NCBI RefSeq assembly: GCF_964204645.1
Contig: NC_134028.1
Location: forward strand, 23,348,153 to 23,412,152
Direction: 5' to 3'
Length of the DNA: 64,000 nt
Source of the DNA: Tubulanus polymorphus
Lineage: Eukaryota; Nemertea; Palaeonemertea; Tubulaniformes; Tubulanidae
Within the stretch, counting starts at the first letter, position 1, and each line of letters begins with the position of its first letter. Positions 24,001 to 35,852 of the stretch are shown piece after piece. The translations under genes and the position numbers were made by a program. Under the pieces are notes generated by a model, which saw only the letters and a list, made by a program, of their open reading frames with translations, did no database searches and was not told where the DNA came from.

Positions 24001-27000
24001 TTACTGATTAGTTTGAACATTTTCTTACATATTTCGATGAAACGTTACCGAAAAAATTTCAATTTGTTACTGATAGCACTTTTCAGAGGTTGGCAGCCCT
24101 GAGTGTCGGTTTCGAATAGACAATGAAGTTTACTCAACGCAGGATATTTCCCATGTATCTGTTTGCTCATTGTCTAGTCTTGATACTCTCTCGATAATAA
24201 ACAATCGCTGTTGTTGTTTTACAGTTTCAACGTCCCGGCTCCGATGTAAAGATGTTAGGAGAAATGATGTTCGGATGTATTCCGATGTCTTATCGCGGTA
24301 CGAGCCTCAAAGTACATTATATCAGGTACGAATAAATAAATAGTCTTTGCTTTGAGAGACGTTTTGGTCCATTATGCATATTCAATTTCACCAGTGAGTT
24401 GAAAATACATTCATTTCCGATTTGAATCTCGACCTTCTGTGCATAACCAGCTCTTGTTTCTACATTTTTACGCGCTATCCAGAATAAACTGTTCGTAAAT
24501 GCTCTGTGTTTCTTAAATCGAGGGATATAAGATCGTCTGTTTATTTTATATGTTACGAGATAACTAAAACTGTTAGATATCCCGCATTGTTTGACCACAT
24601 GCCGCGACCGTTTCTTTGAATTTCATGTTACTGTCGATTTATTCTAGGTATCCACCACAACTTGTGTTCACCAAAGTATTCGTGCCTTCAAAAACAGCTC
24701 GGGGTTCATCAGGGTAAGAAACACTACATTCACGGAAACTCAGGAAAAAAATCTAAAAAAATGTGGGAATTCGATGAATTTTGCGAAAAGCCTGGAAAAC
24801 TCAGTAATTCGCGTAAACCATCGCATTTCCTTGTCAATACCTGATTCATGGAAAGTGAATTGATTCTAACATTTCAAACCAACATATTTTAGGGAATTTA
24901 TTGTTTCGTGGAAAACTGGGGAACTGGAATTTTTAAATGGGGGAAGCAGTCAACTTTTCTAGTGAACTCGATAGAAATTCAGTTTGCACTTGAATACTGT
25001 GGGGAATTTGAATTTCATTTTGGCACCACGGTTAGAAAAAGGTCTTGCCCTGTTGGTATACTCAAAAATAAGATGGTTCGATTGGAACACGTAGGGTTCT
25101 ACTGACTATGAGCTTTATCTTTCACATTTCAGGGAAGTAGATCTTTACGATTCTTGTAGTTTACAAAGTCTATCGTGTAGCGATTGTTCATCAGCGCGTC
25201 AAATTACGTGCACTCAAAGAAATAATGTCGATATAGGTAAGAATCGGGCAGTAATAAAAGGATAATAGTTCATATTTCGAAATGATAACTGATGAATAAA
25301 TGTAATCATTGTAATCATTGCAGCTCGTAGTGTACCAGTAGATATGCCTAAACCGTACCGAAGTCACAACGATACCGATGACAGCGGTCTCTCTGGATCG
25401 CGTAAGTCTTCATTCTATTTAGCCTATACATATAGCTACGTATTCAGGATCCAGTTCCACAGTTTCGAGTTAGAGTTACCTCTGAACTGCAGTTCCGGGA
25501 TACAGTCAGGAGTTAACTCCGAGTTAAAATTTCCAATGTAAAATTTCAACTTGACAACAGTTGAACTGGGTCTAGAAAGCTAAAAACTAAACAACTTGAA
25601 AAAAAGTTTTGTCAGTTGTTTGAAAATTAGTTTCCGATTCTCTGTGTATTCTAGTGGCGTCGAGCGGCAGTTTTACACCGTTTCCTTCACCGGGAAATTC
25701 AAGTATTAATTCGAACAGTTATAACAGTTTACATCGCCGTTGGATACGCAGTCAGCAGACGTGTCTCGAGTTCGGCGTACGCCAGAGAACGGACGACGGC
25801 TGCCATCAAACACCCGAGGTAAGAACGCCACACGGTATCCTTTACAGGGTTTGTAACGTGTCCTGAAAAGAGCACGCTATTGGAAAAAAATCAAGGATAG
25901 CACTTACTTTGTAGGTAAAATCCTGATAGTGCTGAAGAGTACTTACCCTGGTACTTTTTGGAGTCTCGATGTAATATGATGGAAATTTCTACCAACGAAT
26001 TTTATAAAATGTACTACGTCTTCCCAGTACATTTTGGTCAATATTATAAATGGCAGTTTCTTTCAAAATGAATTTTAGAATCGATTGGGGGTACATCAAC
26101 TTAATCGTTGATTTAGAAAAATGCCACAAACTTGGATTTATGAAAAAAAGAGCTGACTTTTCGACTTTGAAAAATGCCGACCCGACTTTTGCCTCTGCCT
26201 GACTTGTTCAAATCCAGCTTTTAGTTCCTTCACCGAGGATCCGATATACGTATCTAAATAATATAATAATAATAATATTTATTTCGCCATGTACATATGC
26301 AGTATAAATGATATAGATTATAAACAATTTACATACATACGAGGCTGGATGCTTGGAAAGCCAATGGAGGCTGTGTCCCGTAGGGATCCAAGCACCCAGA
26401 AAAAAAGATCAAAATTTAATGAAATTAGGTAGAATGAGGGTGAAATGGAAACGCGAAATGGGAGTAATCTGTCCGCTGTAGAAGTTTTAGATACATAAAC
26501 TGATCTGATTATACACGTACCAGGTAGTAGCTTTGTGATTCTATTCTACAGCCGATGCCAGCTAGTCAACGCAAACAGAAAATCGGCATCGGCGTCGTAT
26601 TCGACCTGTTCGGCGAACGAGAGGAAGAAAAGAACACGAAATTTCAACAGTTCTTCTTTTCGCATATAACGCTATTCGAAGGTCACGTGGAGAAATTGAA
26701 ATGTCAAATCGAACGCGCGATGAGCAACAAACGGGAATTCGTGCACATCGTTATGGAGGTCAGTTATTTCGCAATAGTGTCGATCTGATTTTAGTTGTGC
26801 AGGGTGACCACTGACCTGGAATTCCTTGAAAAATCCGGGAAAACGCTGGGATTTGACAAATTTTACCAAGATCCTGGACCCAGTTCCAAAGTGATGAGTT
26901 AGAGTTAACTCTGAGTTAGAAATAGTTCATTTTCGATGAGTTAACTCCGAGTCAAATCTTCACTCACAACTGTGGAACTGGGTCCTGGGAACCTCAGAGC

Positions 27001-30000
27001 AATTCGGATAATGCTGTTTACTGTGTGTTTCTTTATCAGTATGTGATTCAATGAAAAATGAATAAATTGTAACATTTTAAACCTAGAAATTTCTCTGATT
27101 CACTCAGGGAATTTTGTGTAATCACATGGAAAAATCAGGGGATTCGTAAATGGGCGGAAAGTGGCCACCCTGTTGTGGATACACGGCCTCGCAGTAGGAC
27201 AAGGTTATCGAAAATACACGTTTGTATTTCACGTTTAGGGATTGGATCGGTTTCGAACTGAAGTGTTTGATCTGTACACAGCGGCGAGGTTACCGGATCC
27301 CGTTTGGCTCGGAATGATGTCAATTAGTGATAACAGACAAACGATCTGTCAACATTTTGTCAACGACTTCATAAACGTTATACAGAAATGTGATACTAAA
27401 TCGACTAATTTGTAAGTCTATTTTTCCTCACAGATGGTGAACATTCATAGCCCGGCAAAAGATAATTTGCATGGAGCAAATCAGTAGAATTATACAAAAT
27501 TGAATTTAACAAGGTGCCATCAATTTTACAAGCTTTGGCTTTATTTGGCATCCTTGCTGTTGTATTGGAATTATTTATAACCTATTAGACTACTATTATA
27601 TATTGTAACTTTTTTCTACGCATAACGTCTCGATGTTTATTTGTTATTTCAATTCATTCAATAAGGATATCAATCAATCAATCAAGATGGCAAAGATAAT
27701 TTTAAGCCTTTACTTTTCTAATATAATGAACTCAAGTCTCAACGAGTTCCTCCTGTAGAGTTTAAAAGTCGGCGGAGTTTTGAATGACTTTTGGTCTAAT
27801 TCTATAATGAGGTTTATGTGCGTTGTACACAAGGACCCAGTTCCACAGTTGTGAGTTAGAGTTAACAGTTGTGAGTTAGAGTTGTTAACTCTTGAGTTAA
27901 AGTTAGTTCATTTTCATCGAAAATAGACGAGATAACAAAAAATGTCTGCTATTCATCTCCGATGTGATTTAATATGCGTGTACTTCGTTTGACTAAAACA
28001 TGTGTTAATTGAACGTTGATTTTAATTACAGTTTTATCAGTACGTTGATTACCACGGTGCTGACGTATCATTTAGCGTGGGTACCGACTGTTACTCCGGC
28101 TGGTGCTATACCGTCGCGTACATACCTCGATAAACATTCAGCCAAGTGGGTACGTATCACGTGAACCTCCGGTTCATACTGCAGAATTGATTTCTGGTCT
28201 CTGCGTCTGTCAAAAATTGAAATTGATTTCGCTTTAATTGTAGCTCGATGCTTTAGCCAAGTCGCATCCCTATAATCCATTATGGGCTCAGTTAAGGTAA
28301 CTTATTATGAAATATATGCTTGGGGATCGAAACCAGATCGTTCGAACCCTGTACATAACTGTAGTGTCCCCGGGCAAGACACTTGCCTCATTGGCTCTCT
28401 CCACCCAGACCTGATAGATGACTCCTGGTGTAGCTGCTTGGATTTTTGCTTGGATCCCTAGGGAGAGATGACTGATTTTAAGTTAGAGATAATTGGCTGG
28501 CATTATAATACGCATAAATGGATCACGGAATATCTGTTAAGCGCCTTATCATTATTTACTATAGGAGGAGGCAAAATGCTTTTGTCATCACCTCGTTATT
28601 AGCGCTAACTAAGCTTTATCATTATTACTATTATTGTTAATATTTCTAGGTGTTCCTGTTATTCAATAAAATGTAAAATCCCAATTTTTGAAAGACGTAA
28701 ATGTTTACTCGAAATACTAGAAATATCTCAGGCCGTTTCAATCGCCCCTCTTCGGTGCACTCTAAACTGAAGAAGGGCGACAGGAACCACTCGAAATATT
28801 TCTAGTATTTCAAATAAACCTTTAGATAAAATATTACCCTAAAATAAATGTCTTTCAACAATTGTGGGATTTCGCATTTATTGTTTCATCTTTGTAATCT
28901 TACTCGATTCACTGTTGTTCAATGTTTGTTTTGACGTGATTTCAGTGATCTATACGGCGCGATCGGTTACCCATTGAAACTAGCGCGCACGGTCGTCGTC
29001 GGCAAGAAACAAGAACTCGTAAATAAAGTGTTGCGTATACTCAGTTATTTCATACGTTGCAGCGAGGTTTTCGAGTGTACGAAAAACGACATATTCCTCG
29101 ACGCGGATGACGCGACGGACCGCGGCGCCGATCAGATCGGTTACCGCGGCGAAATGTCGCTGATCGAAGAGGAGTCGAATTCGGAGAATTCGAATCAAAC
29201 GACGCCCGTTAAGACGCTCGGTTTGAATAAAGATTTACAGCGTGTTACGGAAGTGAGTAGTCCGGCGGGATCCGTACCGCTGTCTAAAACGCCCGACTCG
29301 CAAGTTGCAGACGTGAACGACGGCTCGGTCGTTCGCTGTCGTTTATCGACCGTCGATTTCGTCGAACCGAAAATCGAGAATATCGTTCACGTTCGTCGCT
29401 CGGCCGGCGATCGATCGGACGACGTCGTCGAAACAGAGACGGCGGCGCCACCGGTGGCGGCGAAGAAAGCGACGTACGTACGTCTGCCGTCGAAAGAGAG
29501 CAGCATCGTGAACGCGATGGAAGATTGCTTCGACGGCGAATGCGAAGCGAAAACGATCGACGACATCTCGTACGAGGACCGCGTTACGCAATACCTCGCC
29601 GAGTGCGAACAGTTTAAAGGATCGATGGATATACCCGACGACGATCCCGAGATATCGTCGTTTAGCGACAACGCCGAGTCGCGGCTGCGTTTCGGCGATT
29701 GTCGCGATGAACGTTCGAACGAGAAACCGGCGGCGACGTCGGCAGCGCGTTGCGACCGGTCGACGGAATCTCCGATCTCGATCAGCGATAAACAATCGGA
29801 TTACGTCGTTACTCCGACTCCGGAAAATATCGAACGTTTCGAAAGCTCCGATTGTAGTTCGTTGAGCGCGCCGACGACGGTGACGCCGCGTAAGGTGACT
29901 CCGAGTGCTGAGCTCGTCATGTCGTCGGAGAAATCGTCGACTCCGACTCCGGAGAATGTGAATAAAACTGTCGTCGAACACGACGCGAATCCGTCTGCAG

Positions 30001-32674
30001 CCGGCAGTGTTCAGACGTCGGAACAACCGCGGTCGAGACATAACAGCGGCGATCGGGTGTCGCGACAAGTCAGTAAAACCAGTATCCCAGGACGCTGTAG
30101 GTGAGTGTGATTCTGTAAAATGATTCCACTACTGACCTGACCTGGATAACTTAATGAATTAGAAAAATCTAGAGAATAACCTGGGAAAACTCAGAGAATT
30201 TGACGAATTTTTGCCAAAAAACATGGAAAACTCAGAGAATTCCGATAATGCTTTAACCACGTGTTTCTTTACTAATATATGATTCATGAAAAATCGATTG
30301 TAACATCTTTAAAAAACTAAAACATCTCACTTTCTCATTTTCATTCTCATTTTCTCGGTTTCATACGTAGATTGGAATTAACAACTCAGTTCAATTTCAA
30401 TTTGAGTTAACTCAACTTTATACCAATCTATAAAACTGAACCGAGGGATCTTGTAAATGTGGATTGATGGTGGCCACTCTTCAATGAGCGACAATTGCCT
30501 CATTTCTTCTCGATGTTGACTTAGTTCGTTACTATTTCTAGGTCAGTAACGCCGACTGAACTCGGACGAAGACGCCACGTATCGACGAATAGTGTCGAAT
30601 CAGAGGTCTTCGATCCGTTCATAAACATGAAAGAAATCCAGATGCCCAGGTATAGATCAGCAGATATACTTCATACTCTAAAACGACGTCAGTGTTCTCC
30701 ATATTATGGGAGTTTGAAGGGGCTGCATTATGACATCGTGGCTGCTGAAGTAGCATGGCTATCGATCCCCCAGAAATGCAGAAAATCTAAGCAAAATTTT
30801 GGCGTAATCTTGTAATTTTCACATTTGCTCAATATATTTCATTTCAAATCACTTATCGGCATTGATACAGTATTGATATCCACTATGGTAGGGGCAGAAG
30901 CAGAGCCTCCAACTGTTCCTGATTTTCAGTATTACTCTTTTATATCAAGAAATACTGACTTGATTTGTTTGATAGTGTGCAGAAATATGAAATGTGTCAC
31001 TGACTGTTTTACTGTTGATTACTGATTAATTTAAACATTTTCTTTCATACTTCAATGAAATGTTACTAAGAAAATTTGATTTGTTACTGATGACACTTTT
31101 CAGAGGTTGGCGGCTCTGCAGAAGATAAATTTCATAAGGGGTGGCTAATTTTCAGAGGGATGGATGTGAAAATGAAAGGGGTGGCTACACACCTCTAAAA
31201 CCTGTTGTGGAGAACACGGGACATATTCTCAATATATGGTAATATGATGATTGATTTCAGATTCGAAGGTGAAAATGAAGTTCGATCGTTCGATACAAAT
31301 TTCGGACATTCGCTGATGGCCGGTTACATGGATCATTACGTGGCTGATTTTGTGCTGCACGGAACCAGTGAAACGTCGTTCTACGCGAGACTTCTTAATG
31401 ATCTTAGTTTAAACGCTCAGGCCACGGTTCTAGATGAGACCGTTAAAGAGGCTGTGTGTATTGTGGCTAACTGTGATGACTGGTGAGATTTATTATTATT
31501 AAACGTGATCAATGTTTTAAGGATGTCTTAATTTAATGAGGAACAGGGCTAACGGGGAAATATGAGGGAATTTCGGTACGTTGTTATGTACTGAGGTTCA
31601 GTATCTGTCGTTGATTTACAGGTCAGTGAAACTGATATCTAGTAACGGTATGAACGTGGAGAAAGTTCCCGGTATACGACAAACATCGTCTCAACTCGTC
31701 GGACATCTCATAGAATCAGTGAACGACATGTGGAAAATGAAAATGACTGCAGATTTTGTAAGTAAACATCGACGAATGCCGTTAGTTCCCAAGGGTGGAC
31801 CGATCCACCCCTTCGAAATTTGCATGTGCCCTCCGAGAAGTCTGGAAAACATTTTGTGCAAAGAAAAGACTACAAATAATCCAAATGGGCCTGATAAGGG
31901 CAAGAAAAGCCCATGATTGTCTTAGATTTTCTGTGGGCGGGCCACTAGAACCCCCACCAATGTTTCGCTTGTAGCCCTCACATTGCCAAATCTGCCCTTT
32001 TCAATTAAGTTCCAATATCGAGGGCGATCCCATTCAAAGAATCCTAGATCCACCCGACCCTTGGTTCCAATCGAGGAAATGCATCCAGGAAAATAATCAA
32101 CTGCTTGTCAAAGGGTCTTGAGAGTGTGTTTTGATACTTATTAATCTTCATATCCGTGTGGTTTCTATTCTTTCACTCCGAGTGTATTCAACTGTTTCTA
32201 TTTGTTCACACAGTGTCTGATGCATTTAGAAGATCGACTGCAGGAGATTTACTTCAAGAGTCGAATGATCGCTGAATATTTACGCGACCAGAAAAAAGTC
32301 GATGTCGACGAAATGACGAAAATGTTGGGGTAAGAGCCGATTAGGAAAAAACTCTAGAATTTGATGAATTTCATGAAAAAAACCTGGAAAACTCTGGGTA
32401 TTCGGTTATTGATCACGTGTTTCTTTATCAATACGTGATTCAATGAAAAATTGAGTGAAATTTCTCGGATTCGCTAAGGAAATTTTGTGTAATCACATGG
32501 AAAAATTAGGGAATTTGGAAAAGTGGCCATCCTGTCTGAGTAACGATTTGATTGTGTATGTATTGTTTCACGATGAATGGGTTTATGTTTTGTAGATTCC
32601 ACTCAAGCGATCTCCAGTTGTTGTTAGCAGTGGCGCAAACACATTCCCCTGAACTAGCCTTCCAGCTGTCCTAA
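18051..32674 (+). CDS. FNIP: Folliculin-interacting protein FNIP (1079 aa)
   Basis: Eighteen exons: 18051-18139, 20675-20795, 23437-23586, 24225-24325, 24648-24713, 25133-25236, 25324-25401, 25655-25818, 26552-26758, 27239-27411, 28032-28149, 28244-28296, 28946-30100, 30542-30649, 31261-31482, 31622-31757, 32214-32329 and 32596-32674. Total 3240 nt, phases consistent. Recognisable FNIP signatures are [16 protein letters not shown] (residues 31-46), [40 protein letters not shown]-type sequence across exons 12-13 followed by [11 protein letters not shown], and a conserved C-terminal block from [11 protein letters not shown] to [16 protein letters not shown]. Length is close to vertebrate FNIP1/2 (about 1110-1170). 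Exon 13 (385 codons) is mostly an acidic, Ser/Thr/Pro-rich disordered linker. FNIP has longin and DENN folds, partners folliculin as the RagC/D GAP at lysosomes, and links AMPK, mTORC1 and TFEB signalling. Confidence 0.95.
20258..20535 (+). repeat. Two-copy tandem repeat (~135 bp) in FNIP intron 1
   Basis: A segment beginning near TTTTTGATCTGAGAATATCGG (20258) with GTTCACCTGTAAAACCTAGA recurs from about 20395 (AATTCACCTGTATAACGCCTAGA). Both copies run on through CGCT(A)-GA...TGCTGACG...AAACGGAATT. The copies are diverged, so the duplication is old. Confidence 0.55.
22089..22382. mobile_element. piggyBac-type MITE, copy 1 (FNIP intron 2)
   Basis: The ends are TTAACCCTTTCAGTGC and GCACTGAAAGGGTTAA, a perfect 16-bp inverted pair whose outer TTAA is the typical piggyBac target duplication and whose inner terminus starts CCC. 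The body has smaller inverted motifs (GCAGTGCGGTGTAT...ACACTGCGGTGTAT). It is about 294 bp and non-coding. Full copies also lie at 34228-34511 and 54114-54671. Confidence 0.85.
23881..24101. mobile_element. hAT-like MITE with CAGRGCTGCCAAC termini, copy 1 (FNIP intron 3)
   Basis: It begins CAGAGCTGCCAACTGTTCC and ends AGAGGTTGGCAGCCCTG, an inverted pair. It is flanked on both sides by AGTGTC (23875-23880 and 24102-24107), a 6-bp target duplication. A sister copy is at 30901-31118. CAG...CTG ends suggest a hAT-related transposase, but no transposase is present. Confidence 0.8.
24700..25110 (+). repeat. Old copy of the GGAAAACTCAG...GTGGCCACC repeat family (FNIP intron 5)
   Basis: The phrases CCTGGAAAACTCAGTAATTCG, TGATTCATGGAAA, AACATTTCAAACC and GGGGAACTGGAATTTTTAAATGGG correspond in order to the better preserved element at 26800-27172. 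The terminal inverted repeats are no longer clear. Confidence 0.5.
25445..25573. repeat. Small foldback repeat with CCCAGTTCCACAGTT-type ends
   Basis: CCAGTTCCACAGTTTCGAGT at the left and CAACAGTTGAACTGGGTC at the right are near reverse complements, with GAGTTAGAGTTA and GAGTTAACTCCGAGTTA inside. This is the same family as 26876-26990 and the half copy at 27833-27930. Confidence 0.55.
26262..26425 (-). mobile_element. Retroposon 3' tail, minus strand (FNIP intron 8)
   Basis: Read on the minus strand the segment runs from CCAATGGAGG/ATCCAAGC-rich DNA to CATGGCGAAATAAATATTATTATT, ending in an (ATT)n-type tail. The same AAATAAATATTATT junction ends the retroposon at 45302-45665, so both probably used the same LINE machinery. 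Confidence 0.5.
26800..27172. mobile_element. MITE with CAGGGTGRCCACT termini and 5-bp TSD (FNIP intron 9)
   Basis: It begins CAGGGTGACCACT and ends AGTGGCCACCCTG. Both sides are flanked by TTGTG (26795-26799 and 27173-27177). About 373 bp, non-coding. It contains a nested foldback repeat at 26876-26990. Degraded relatives occur at 24700-25110, 30118-30480, 32345-32545 and, inverted, 37735-37960. Confidence 0.8.
26876..26990. mobile_element. Nested GGACCCAGTTCC foldback element
   Basis: The ends GGACCCAGTTCCA and TGTGGAACTGGGTCC are inverted. Internal GAGTTAGAGTTAACTC and GAGTTAACTCCGAGT also pair. It lies wholly inside the 26800-27172 MITE and is therefore younger than it. Confidence 0.7.
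27833..27930. repeat. Half copy of the GGACCCAGTTCC foldback family
   Basis: GGACCCAGTTCCACAGTTG is followed by two units of TTGTGAGTTAGAGTT, without the inverted right end. Located in FNIP intron 10. Confidence 0.5.
28310..28640 (+). mobile_element. SINE-like retroposon (FNIP intron 12)
   Basis: A tRNA B-box-like CGTTCGAACCC near 28336 is followed by CCCGGGCAAGACACTTGCC, which resembles the conserved GGGCAAGNCACTT domain of V-/MIR-type SINEs. An AT-rich end with TTATCATTATTACTATTATTG follows. No A box is clear. The class is inferred from these motifs alone. Confidence 0.45.
28664..28882. mobile_element. Snapback element with CAATAAA...TTTATTG ends (FNIP intron 12)
   Basis: The left arm (CAATAAAATGTAAAATCCC, GAAAGACGTAAATGTTTACT, GAAATACTAGAAATATCTC) pairs with the right arm (ATATTTCTAGTATTTC, GTCTTTCAACAATTGTGGG, ATTTCGCATTTATTG) around a centre at CTCTAAACTGAAGAAGGGCG. 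Related half copies lie at 21685-21765 and 54880-54985. Confidence 0.65.
30118..30480 (+). repeat. Diverged CAGGGTGGCCACT-family MITE (FNIP intron 13)
   Basis: It starts TTCCACTACTGACCTGACCTGG and has GGAAAACTCAGAGAATTTGA twice, ACGTGTTTCTTTACTAATA and ATGATTCATGAAAAATC. It ends GATGGTGGCCACTC. It matches 26800-27172 in order but is shorter and has its own inserted AACTCAGTTCAATTTC segment. Confidence 0.55.
30901..31118. mobile_element. hAT-like MITE with CAGAGC termini, copy 2 (FNIP intron 14)
   Basis: Begins CAGAGCCTCCAACTGTTCC and ends AGAGGTTGGCGGCTCTG. It is flanked by CAGAAG on both sides (30895-30900 and 31119-31124), again a 6-bp duplication. The body is about 80% alike to copy 1 by eye, in the same order. 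Confidence 0.8.
32345..32545 (+). repeat. Diverged CAGGGTGGCCACT-family MITE (FNIP intron 17)
   Basis: It contains ACCTGGAAAACTCTGGGTATTCGG, ATCACGTGTTTCTTTATCA, TCACATGGAAAAATTAGGG and ends AAAAGTGGCCATCCTGT. It lacks a clear left end. Confidence 0.55.
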
Positions 32675-34227
32675 CGATGTTGATTCCATCCGACACACAT
32701 TGAAAAACAAGACGAATGCTTCCATCAATGAAAAAGAAATATCGTAACTATCCAAGGCATGCATAAACAAAATGAAAAAAATGCGTTTTTAACGTAATAA
32801 AAGGATTGCAATACCGGTATATTTCATAAACATCATCGCGCCGTTCGAAAACATGAGTAAAAATTCATAATGTTCTTTATAAAATCGTTGAAATAAGTCT
32901 AGTCTTTAGTTGATAGAATAATCGAGATGGATGCTAAAATGTAAATCAGAATCCTTTGAAGGACGATACGATCCTATCATCGATGAAACCTGGGTGTCTT
33001 TGTTGTTGCGGTGATGATCACTGTATTTTTTTCATTTTCATATGAATCGTTATAATAATTTGGAGTTGAAGGTCTGTTGTCTGTAACTGTTACCTCTTTC
33101 ACTCCTCTCTCTCTCTCCACTCCAGCGGTGTATATTTACATCAACGCATACTGATATTCTGTATTGATCTCTGCTGAACCTAGCGTAGAGTAGTCATGGT
33201 GTCATTCATTCATTGCGTACGCATAGGGTGCAATTTTGTATTAGAATGTTTGAAATAAATGTTTAAAAAGGCCGAAATTTTCGGGAAGGGATATTTGAAA
33301 AATTCAAATTCTAGGCGTACAAAATGAAAGAATGATCCCTATCCACGAGGATTAAAATAAGTAGATCCATTTACATTATCTATTCACCATCTACATCTAG
33401 ATTTAGGGGAATACTGAAAAATCTTCAAAGTTAAAATTTTCAGATGCTTGTATCGAATACGCTCCGAGATAATCTATATTTTTACATATTCTGTGACAGT
33501 TGGTCACGTTCACGATGTCTGCTTAAATCTTGTTTATATTGAATTAAAAACGTTCTTTTTGTTCTCTTCTGCCTAGGATAGGCTCGGCTTTTAAAATCGC
33601 GGTAGTGTTACGTGGGTACGGTAGATCTGGAGGTCGAACTTAATCCAGATTTAAATGAGCTTTCCCGGTAAGGCTTTAATGACACACGTATACATGGAGT
33701 CTGCTCTCTACCCACTCTGTTGTAGACACTACAATCCCAGTGAATTGCACATTTGTTGATATATAATTTATCGTATACATACATTTTCTACTAATCATGT
33801 TTTAAAAAAAAAGCTTTTTCCTCTTTTTGAAACTGGGACTAAACATTTCATATCAATGTAATTTGATTTGTGCTTCATTTGCATTTACGATCGATCGATG
33901 TCGTGTATAATTAATCTACGAAGAAATCAGGGATAAACTACCTCTTCAGAGGAGGTACGCGCGAGTATGTGTTCGCATACGATAATCTTTACGATGAAAA
34001 CGCAAATCGTTTTTATGCAATGCAAAAACAGTAAGTCTTAACGCAGCGTGTAAAACTTGTATCAGTCGAATCGGTCTAAATCGGCTAGGTCCGAAAATTT
34101 CCGCCTCAAAATCGGATTTTCTAATAAGCGTGAACTCGCCTCGCCTCCTCGTTCACTGAAAACAGGCTCAACTTGTAGTATCAAATGTATGGAAGCGATT
34201 TAACCTAAACGGACATGTAAATGTTGC
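32675..34227 (+). other. FNIP 3' flank / probable long 3' UTR
   Basis: No gene is seen. AATAAA-type signals occur early (AATAAATG near 33255) and late (AATAAA 34817-34822), so the UTR could be about 0.6 or 2.1 kb. A CT-rich run (CTCCTCTCTCTCTCTCC) lies near 33105. The convergent neighbour ECSIT ends at 35853. Confidence 0.45.
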
Positions 34228-34511
34228 TTAACCCTTTCAGTGCCGACTAATCAATACCCTATAGTGCTGGAGATAATTTGAAAATTTTGAATAATTCCAA
34301 CCTATTGTGTTGAATAATGGGAATACCACTATAGTGCGTCTACACCGCGGCGCAATGTATCATTAGTTACTTATATTTCACTATGTTTGACAGGTGCTGC
34401 CATCTTTCAATAGAATTAATTACTAATTACACCAATACAGTGCGGTGTATTAGCAAAATCCATCACCGATTCATACACCGCACTGCGGTGTAGACGCACT
34501 GAAAGGGTTAA
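34228..34511. mobile_element. piggyBac-type MITE, copy 2 (inverted)
   Basis: The same 16-bp TTAACCCTTTCAGTGC / GCACTGAAAGGGTTAA ends as copy 1, with the body in the opposite orientation (starts GACTAATCAATACCCTATAG, ends GCACTGCGGTGTAGACGC). About 284 bp, in the FNIP 3' flank. Confidence 0.85.
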
Positions 34512-35852
34512 AAAGATGTTTCTAATTTCTATTCGCCTAAATCGGATTTTTTAAAATGTCTGTGAACCCAACTCGTTCATAGTCGGGTGTTTTTCGATCC
34601 GACTTACACAAGTTTTACTGTAATACACACTCTGTAAAACGAGGTGCATGACAGACGAGAGTCATGCTTTGTTATATTCTCAGCAGGGATAAATTGATAA
34701 TATAATTTGTACAGCGTTGTCAGTTTGTTCCCGAGTGATCGTTTATCGTATTTTGTACAGAAAAACATTTGATTTAATATTTATTGAATATATATATATA
34801 TATATAGATTCTATGGAATAAAAAAATCGTAACTAAATAGTATGTAGATATTATTTTTTCGATCATCGAGAAGCGCATTCAACAATGGTTTGTAGTGGTG
34901 CGGAAAAGGTAGTACTTGTTTGTGGATTGCGGCCGTGATAGACATTTTAACTGCTCGACATGATTTGTCCAACCATCGATAGATTGACCCCTGTACACAT
35001 GATTAAATGCCCGTTTTCATCCGAAATCGAATAAAAACAAATTCAGAATCATTTCTTTTAAAAAGAAGTGGCTATAAAGTCTTTATTAATTAAGAGAATA
35101 ATTTCAAAAGCAAAAACGTTGGTAGAATTGGCAATGAAACGATTCACCCGCATCAGCAAAAATAGCGAGGTCAGATCTATATCACTCATGCACTAGTACA
35201 TGCTAATTGCCAAGAAGTGAGGGGCACTTTGATCTACACTATCACAATTACGAATGCCGTGAAAAATATTTTTGGGATAATTTGTGAATCAAAAAGTAGC
35301 ACTTTTTTGGGCCTTAATTTATTATTAATTTATCATTTATTTATTAGGTACACATAAAATTTGAATTTTTCAACCCCCCTCCCCTCTGTACGCAAAATTG
35401 GCCATTTTTTCATATACATTCAGCATTACAGTACGCAATCGCACTGACCCCTCCCCTAATGCCTATGTAATAAATGAATGACCCCGAAGTAGCACTTAGC
35501 AGATTTGCTACAAACCCTATTCAAAGAAAGCAAAGAAAAACCGATTCATAAGCAAACAATGTTCTACTACCATACTAATAATCAACAGTTCTATTATGAG
35601 GGTTCTAACAGATCAGGTAATACAAAATACCCAGATATTTCCCCGACCATTGACCACTCATTCCCTAATTATCATCAATGGGGGATGTTTCTCCTTAAGA
35701 GGTTCCTTATGCGCTTGTTACCTACAAGAACAAAAAGACACCAAAATTTCCAATTTTCTGACTTTTCCCCACAGGGAAAAATAAACCTGGAATTCCGTCC
35801 CTGATCTGTAAAAGCCCTGTATTCTATACTTCTAAAAGAAACTTCTATCACG
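34512..35852. other. Convergent 3' flanks of FNIP and ECSIT
   Basis: No gene. A (TA)n run lies near 34787-34806 and is followed by AATAAA at 34817-34822 for the + strand. On the minus strand AATAAA (TTTATT on +) at about 35082-35087 and again near 35337 could end ECSIT. Confidence 0.45.

Noticed and set aside
29343-30068. Long minus-strand Arg-rich open frame (241 codons)
   Set aside because: It lies opposite FNIP exon 13, which has continuous phase with 17 other exons. GC-rich coding bias keeps the antisense frame open.
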